The notes under the pieces were generated by a model. That model did not search any database, was not told where the DNA came from, and was given only the letters and a program-made list of their open reading frames with translations. This document shows positions 42,415-45,033 of a DNA stretch of 45,033 bases, in pieces (the stretch's first letter is position 1; each line of letters opens with the position of its first letter). The stretch covers positions 1 through 45,033 of the forward strand of contig JAVBWA010000006.1 in NCBI GenBank assembly GCA_036677685.1. Reading direction: 5' to 3'. A program made the translations under genes and the position numbers. Source of the DNA: JAQUBU01 sp036677685. Its GTDB lineage: Bacteria; Bacillota; Syntrophomonadia; Syntrophomonadales; Syntrophomonadaceae.

Positions 42415-44073
42415 TTGACCATAATGCAGCAGTTACGGCATATAAGGCGGAGACAACAGATTGTCGGGGTTTTGGTCAAAAATGGTTTTGGCTATATGAT
42501 ACAACGACTGGGTCTTGACAACCTTGCTCCCTTGTCCAACCGTCCAAAACTGATCAACCTGAAGCCGGAGCCCGATCATCTTCTGGCCATTAAGCTGCGC
42601 CAATCCCTGGTTGAACTGGGCCCGACTTTTATTAAACTGGGCCAGGTACTGAGCACCCGTACCGACCTCTTGCCACCGGTTTATATCGAACAACTTGAAT
42701 TGCTGCAGGATAAGGTGCCCGCCCTTAAATATGAAGAAATAGTCAAGCAGTTGGTTCATGAACTGGGACATCCGGATGAAATATTTGCCGAATTCGATCC
42801 CAATCCACTGGCAGCTGCGTCAATTGGGCAAGTGCACATGGCCCGGCTCAAAAGCGGGGAACTGGTGATAGTTAAAATTCAACGTCCGGGGATTGAAAAA
42901 ATTGTGCAAAACGACCTGGAAATAATCATGGCTCTGGCTAAAATGGCCGAACGGCGTTCTCTGGAAGCCCGGCGCATTGGAGTGGTGGCCATGATCGAAG
43001 ATTATGCCCGCATGTTCATGAGAGAGCTGGACTATGCACGTGAAGCCCGCAGCACGGAAAGGGTCTATAATAACTTTAACGGGGACCGGAGGGTGGTTAT
43101 ACCCCGTGTGTACTGGGAGTATACCACCGGGAAGGTATTAACCGAGGAACATCTAAATGGGGTAAAACTGAGCAATCTGGATGAGATCGCCAAACGGGGC
43201 TGGGACCGCCGCAAGATATCGCAACTGGGAACCGAAGCCTTTCTGTCGCAAATTATGCTACATGGCTTTTTTCAGGCCGACCCCCATCCCGGAAACATCC
43301 TGGTGCTTGACCAGGAACGGATAGCCTTTATTGATTTTGGGGAAATAGGTTCACTCACTGATAAAAGATTAATTCTCATCGGGGAATTGCTGGTCAGTAT
43401 AAATAATCAGGACATGGACAGGGCAATGGCGGTTTTGCAGGATATGGGAATTGTAAATGATAGCATTGATATCGAAGACTTGCAGGAAGATTTTGCCGAT
43501 CTTTTAAAGAGTGTATCCGGAAACATTGGCAAACTGGATATAAACCGCCTGCGCAAGGAAATGATGCTCCTGGCCTATCGTTATCAATTGAAGATGCCGG
43601 CTTACCTCACCGGTTTGATGAAGGCCCTGATTACGGTGGAAGGGGTGGGCAAGAAACTGGACCCGGGCTACGATTTTATGGAAACCGCCCGGCCATTGGC
43701 CAGCAAGGTATATGAAGAACGCCTCAAACCTGGAAATATATATAAAGTAATCCGCCGCAAATACTACCAGGATATTAAGCCGCTGGGAGCTTTACCGTTA
43801 AACTTCAGCAAACTGATCAAGAATACTGCCGAAGGGCAGTTGCAAATGAATATTGAACTGGATTTAAGCCCCAAAGCCCACCATAAAATTTCCCAACTGG
43901 TCAGCAGGTTAAGTGCCAGCTTGATTATTACCGGAGCCCTGGTTGGTTCGTCGTTCATTCTGCAGGCCAATCACTCAGCTGAACTCGAAAAGTATTCCTA
44001 TCTGGGAGCCGCTGGCTTCGGCATTGCCATGGTATGCCTGGTGGCCTTTCTTATTTCTTCAATGCGTCCATAA
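42415..44073 (+). CDS. UbiB/ABC1-family atypical kinase
   Basis: Protein of 552 residues. Kinase-like motifs are the KxGQ element FIKLGQVLSTRTDLLP, the Ala-rich loop AAASIGQVHMARL, the Lys in VIVKIQRPG, the catalytic PHPGNIL and the metal site FIDFGEIG. Two membrane helices close the protein (LIITGALVGSSFI and AAGFGIAMVCLVAFLI). The family has ATPase activity and supports isoprenoid-quinone or membrane-lipid metabolism. TTG 42415 is chosen because AAGGAGG lies at ideal distance; ATG 42424 is too far. It is transcribed alone and has its own terminator. Confidence 0.93.
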   Translation: MTIMQQLRHIRRRQQIVGVLVKNGFGYMIQRLGLDNLAPLSNRPKLINLKPEPDHLLAIKLRQSLVELGPTFIKLGQVLSTRTDLLPPVYIEQLELLQDKVPALKYEEIVKQLVHELGHPDEIFAEFDPNPLAAASIGQVHMARLKSGELVIVKIQRPGIEKIVQNDLEIIMALAKMAERRSLEARRIGVVAMIEDYARMFMRELDYAREARSTERVYNNFNGDRRVVIPRVYWEYTTGKVLTEEHLNGVKLSNLDEIAKRGWDRRKISQLGTEAFLSQIMLHGFFQADPHPGNILVLDQERIAFIDFGEIGSLTDKRLILIGELLVSINNQDMDRAMAVLQDMGIVNDSIDIEDLQEDFADLLKSVSGNIGKLDINRLRKEMMLLAYRYQLKMPAYLTGLMKALITVEGVGKKLDPGYDFMETARPLASKVYEERLKPGNIYKVIRRKYYQDIKPLGALPLNFSKLIKNTAEGQLQMNIELDLSPKAHHKISQLVSRLSASLIITGALVGSSFILQANHSAELEKYSYLGAAGFGIAMVCLVAFLISSMRP

Positions 44074-44106
44074 GTTAAGTTGATAGTGTGCTTTGTTTTG
44101 ATCAAT

Positions 44107-44138
44107 AAGCTCCTGCGTGTTTAGTGCAGGAGCTTTTA
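44107..44138 (+). terminator. Terminator after the UbiB-like gene
   Basis: AAGCTCCTGC and GCAGGAGCTT form a perfect 10-bp stem with a 9-nt loop, followed by TTAAT. Confidence 0.85.
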
Positions 44139-44312
44139 ATATGAAATATCAAGCAAACTCAAGAGACTTACTTTACAACAAGAATTATGGGAGAAAAGCA
44201 GGAATATTAGCGCAAAATGTATAATTATATACACCAATTATCTGTGCCAATTATTAGCAACTAGAACGGCAAGCTTGGCATCGTATTAAATTCAGAAAGG
44301 AGAGACCAATAC

Positions 44313-45033
44313 TTGGGTAAGAAGAAAATGCGGCTGTTTTTGTATGGCCTGGTCATACTTTTGGCTCTGGCCTTAACCGGGGCCGCCTGGGCAGCGCCGT
44401 CCGATACGGGCAGTGAGCAGCAAAGCCAAGAGACTCAGCCCGCCTCTGTGTTCAAGGATGTGGAGGCCGGGGACAGCAACTTGATTTACATAAACTACCT
44501 AGCCAAACGGGAAATCATCAGCGGCTTTCCTGATGGAGGCTTTTATCCCAATGAAGGGTTGACCCGTGCTCAGGCCGCCACCCTGCTGGTAAAAGCAGCG
44601 GGTTTAAACAGCAAGGAAAACAAATCCGTATTCAAGGATGTATCAGCCGATCACTGGGCTGCCCCCGGTATAGCAGCGGCTGCCGAAGCCGGCTATCTTA
44701 AAGGCTATCCCGACGGGACCTATCACCCAGATGAGAAATTGAGCCGTGTCCAGGGAATAAGTCTGGTATTGAGATTGAGCAAGCAAAAAGATACCGGAGT
44801 GGAACTACCCGCCCTAAAAGATATGGACAGCAAGCATTGGGCGGCCCGTTCGGCAGCTATTGGACTGGCGGCCGGGATGGTGGGACTAAGCAGTGGCAAA
44901 ACCCAGTTTCTGCCCGACGCCGATTTCAGCCGGGGGGACTTGAGCCGCGCCCTGGCTGTATTGTTAACCACTGACCCGGATTTGAACCAGACTTCCCTGG
45001 ATGGCAGTCTGGAAATCAAAAAAGGCGAAGTAA
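44313..45033 (+). CDS. SLH-domain surface protein (incomplete at the window edge)
   Basis: The frame is open to the end of the window (240 codons seen). A signal peptide (hydrophobic LFLYGLVILLALALTG, then AWAAPS) is followed by three S-layer homology domains: VFKDVEAGDSNLIYINYLA ... GFPDGGFYPN, VFKDVSADHWAAPGIAAAA ... GYPDGTYHPDEKLSR and ALKDMDSKHWAARSAAI ... FLPDADFSR. SLH domains bind pyruvylated cell-wall polymers and attach the protein to the surface. TTG 44313 is the likely start, with AAAGGAGA about 9 nt upstream; ATG 44328 is in frame but badly spaced. The rest of the protein, and so its activity, lies outside the window. Confidence 0.9.
   Translation, partial: MGKKKMRLFLYGLVILLALALTGAAWAAPSDTGSEQQSQETQPASVFKDVEAGDSNLIYINYLAKREIISGFPDGGFYPNEGLTRAQAATLLVKAAGLNSKENKSVFKDVSADHWAAPGIAAAAEAGYLKGYPDGTYHPDEKLSRVQGISLVLRLSKQKDTGVELPALKDMDSKHWAARSAAIGLAAGMVGLSSGKTQFLPDADFSRGDLSRALAVLLTTDPDLNQTSLDGSLEIKKGEV

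Overview
The window looks like chromosomal DNA of an anaerobic, low-to-medium GC Firmicute, most likely a syntrophic clostridium of the Syntrophomonas type. This is inferred, not proven. The grounds are strong AGGAGG-type ribosome binding sites with several TTG starts, an [FeFe]-hydrogenase-like sensor kinase, a GlcD/GlcF-like FAD/iron-sulfur fusion protein, a molybdate/tungstate transporter, bacteriohemerythrin, an SLH-domain protein and several c-di-GMP proteins. No rRNA, tRNA, CRISPR array, prophage or complete insertion sequence was found.

Layout. 0-2.5 kb: sigma-54 activator with four tandem PAS domains (minus strand). 2.6-4.4 kb: a 43-residue peptide gene followed by a radical SAM/SPASM protein, a candidate RiPP (peptide natural product) locus. 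4.5-7.5 kb: modABC-like oxyanion ABC transporter. 7.7-11.6 kb: methyltransferase, EamA exporter divergent from a MocR-type regulator, and a DUF218 (SanA/YdcF) protein. 11.9-13.6 kb: a protein built of about 13 beta-propeller-like repeats. 13.6-13.8 kb: a short inverted-repeat element between two copies of one hairpin. 14-15.7 kb: MerR regulator divergent from an aldo/keto reductase. 15.8-18.7 kb: P-II, ammonium transporter with a structured leader, and fosX. 18.8-21.6 kb: a DUF6323/DUF6179-like gene pair and bacteriohemerythrin. 21.7-24.3 kb: a CCA-adding-enzyme homologue with altered catalytic motifs, and a PAS-GGDEF protein. 25-26.8 kb: typA. 27.5-31.5 kb: hydrogenase-like histidine kinase, HD-GYP response regulator, macrodomain protein and a small basic peptide. 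31.6-33.2 kb: TetR/M23 peptidase unit with paired operators. 33.26-33.53 kb: a dense cluster of inverted repeats. 33.6-36.7 kb: FAD/Fe-S oxidoreductase with a Met-Pro-rich tail. 36.7-36.9 kb: second copy of the inverted-repeat element. 36.9-39.3 kb: GAF-HD-GYP and metallo-beta-lactamase-fold proteins. 39.6-42 kb: NitT/TauT-type ABC transporter. 42.4-44.1 kb: UbiB/ABC1 kinase. 44.3 kb to the edge: SLH-domain protein, incomplete.

The main theme is sensing and c-di-GMP control: one GGDEF enzyme, two HD-GYP phosphodiesterases, a PAS-rich sigma-54 activator and a kinase whose sensor half is a hydrogenase-like iron-sulfur module.

Two families of short repeats shape the intergenic DNA. One is a mosaic element of about 130-270 bp, present about nine times, which supplies the C-terminus or stop codon of some neighbouring genes. 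It also carries a nested 55-nt insertion in two copies. The other is a roughly 145-150-nt element that, at both sites, sits between two copies of the local hairpin. The most unusual items are this second family, the hairpin cluster at 33.26-33.53 kb, the hydrogenase-like kinase, the candidate RiPP locus and the altered CCA enzyme.
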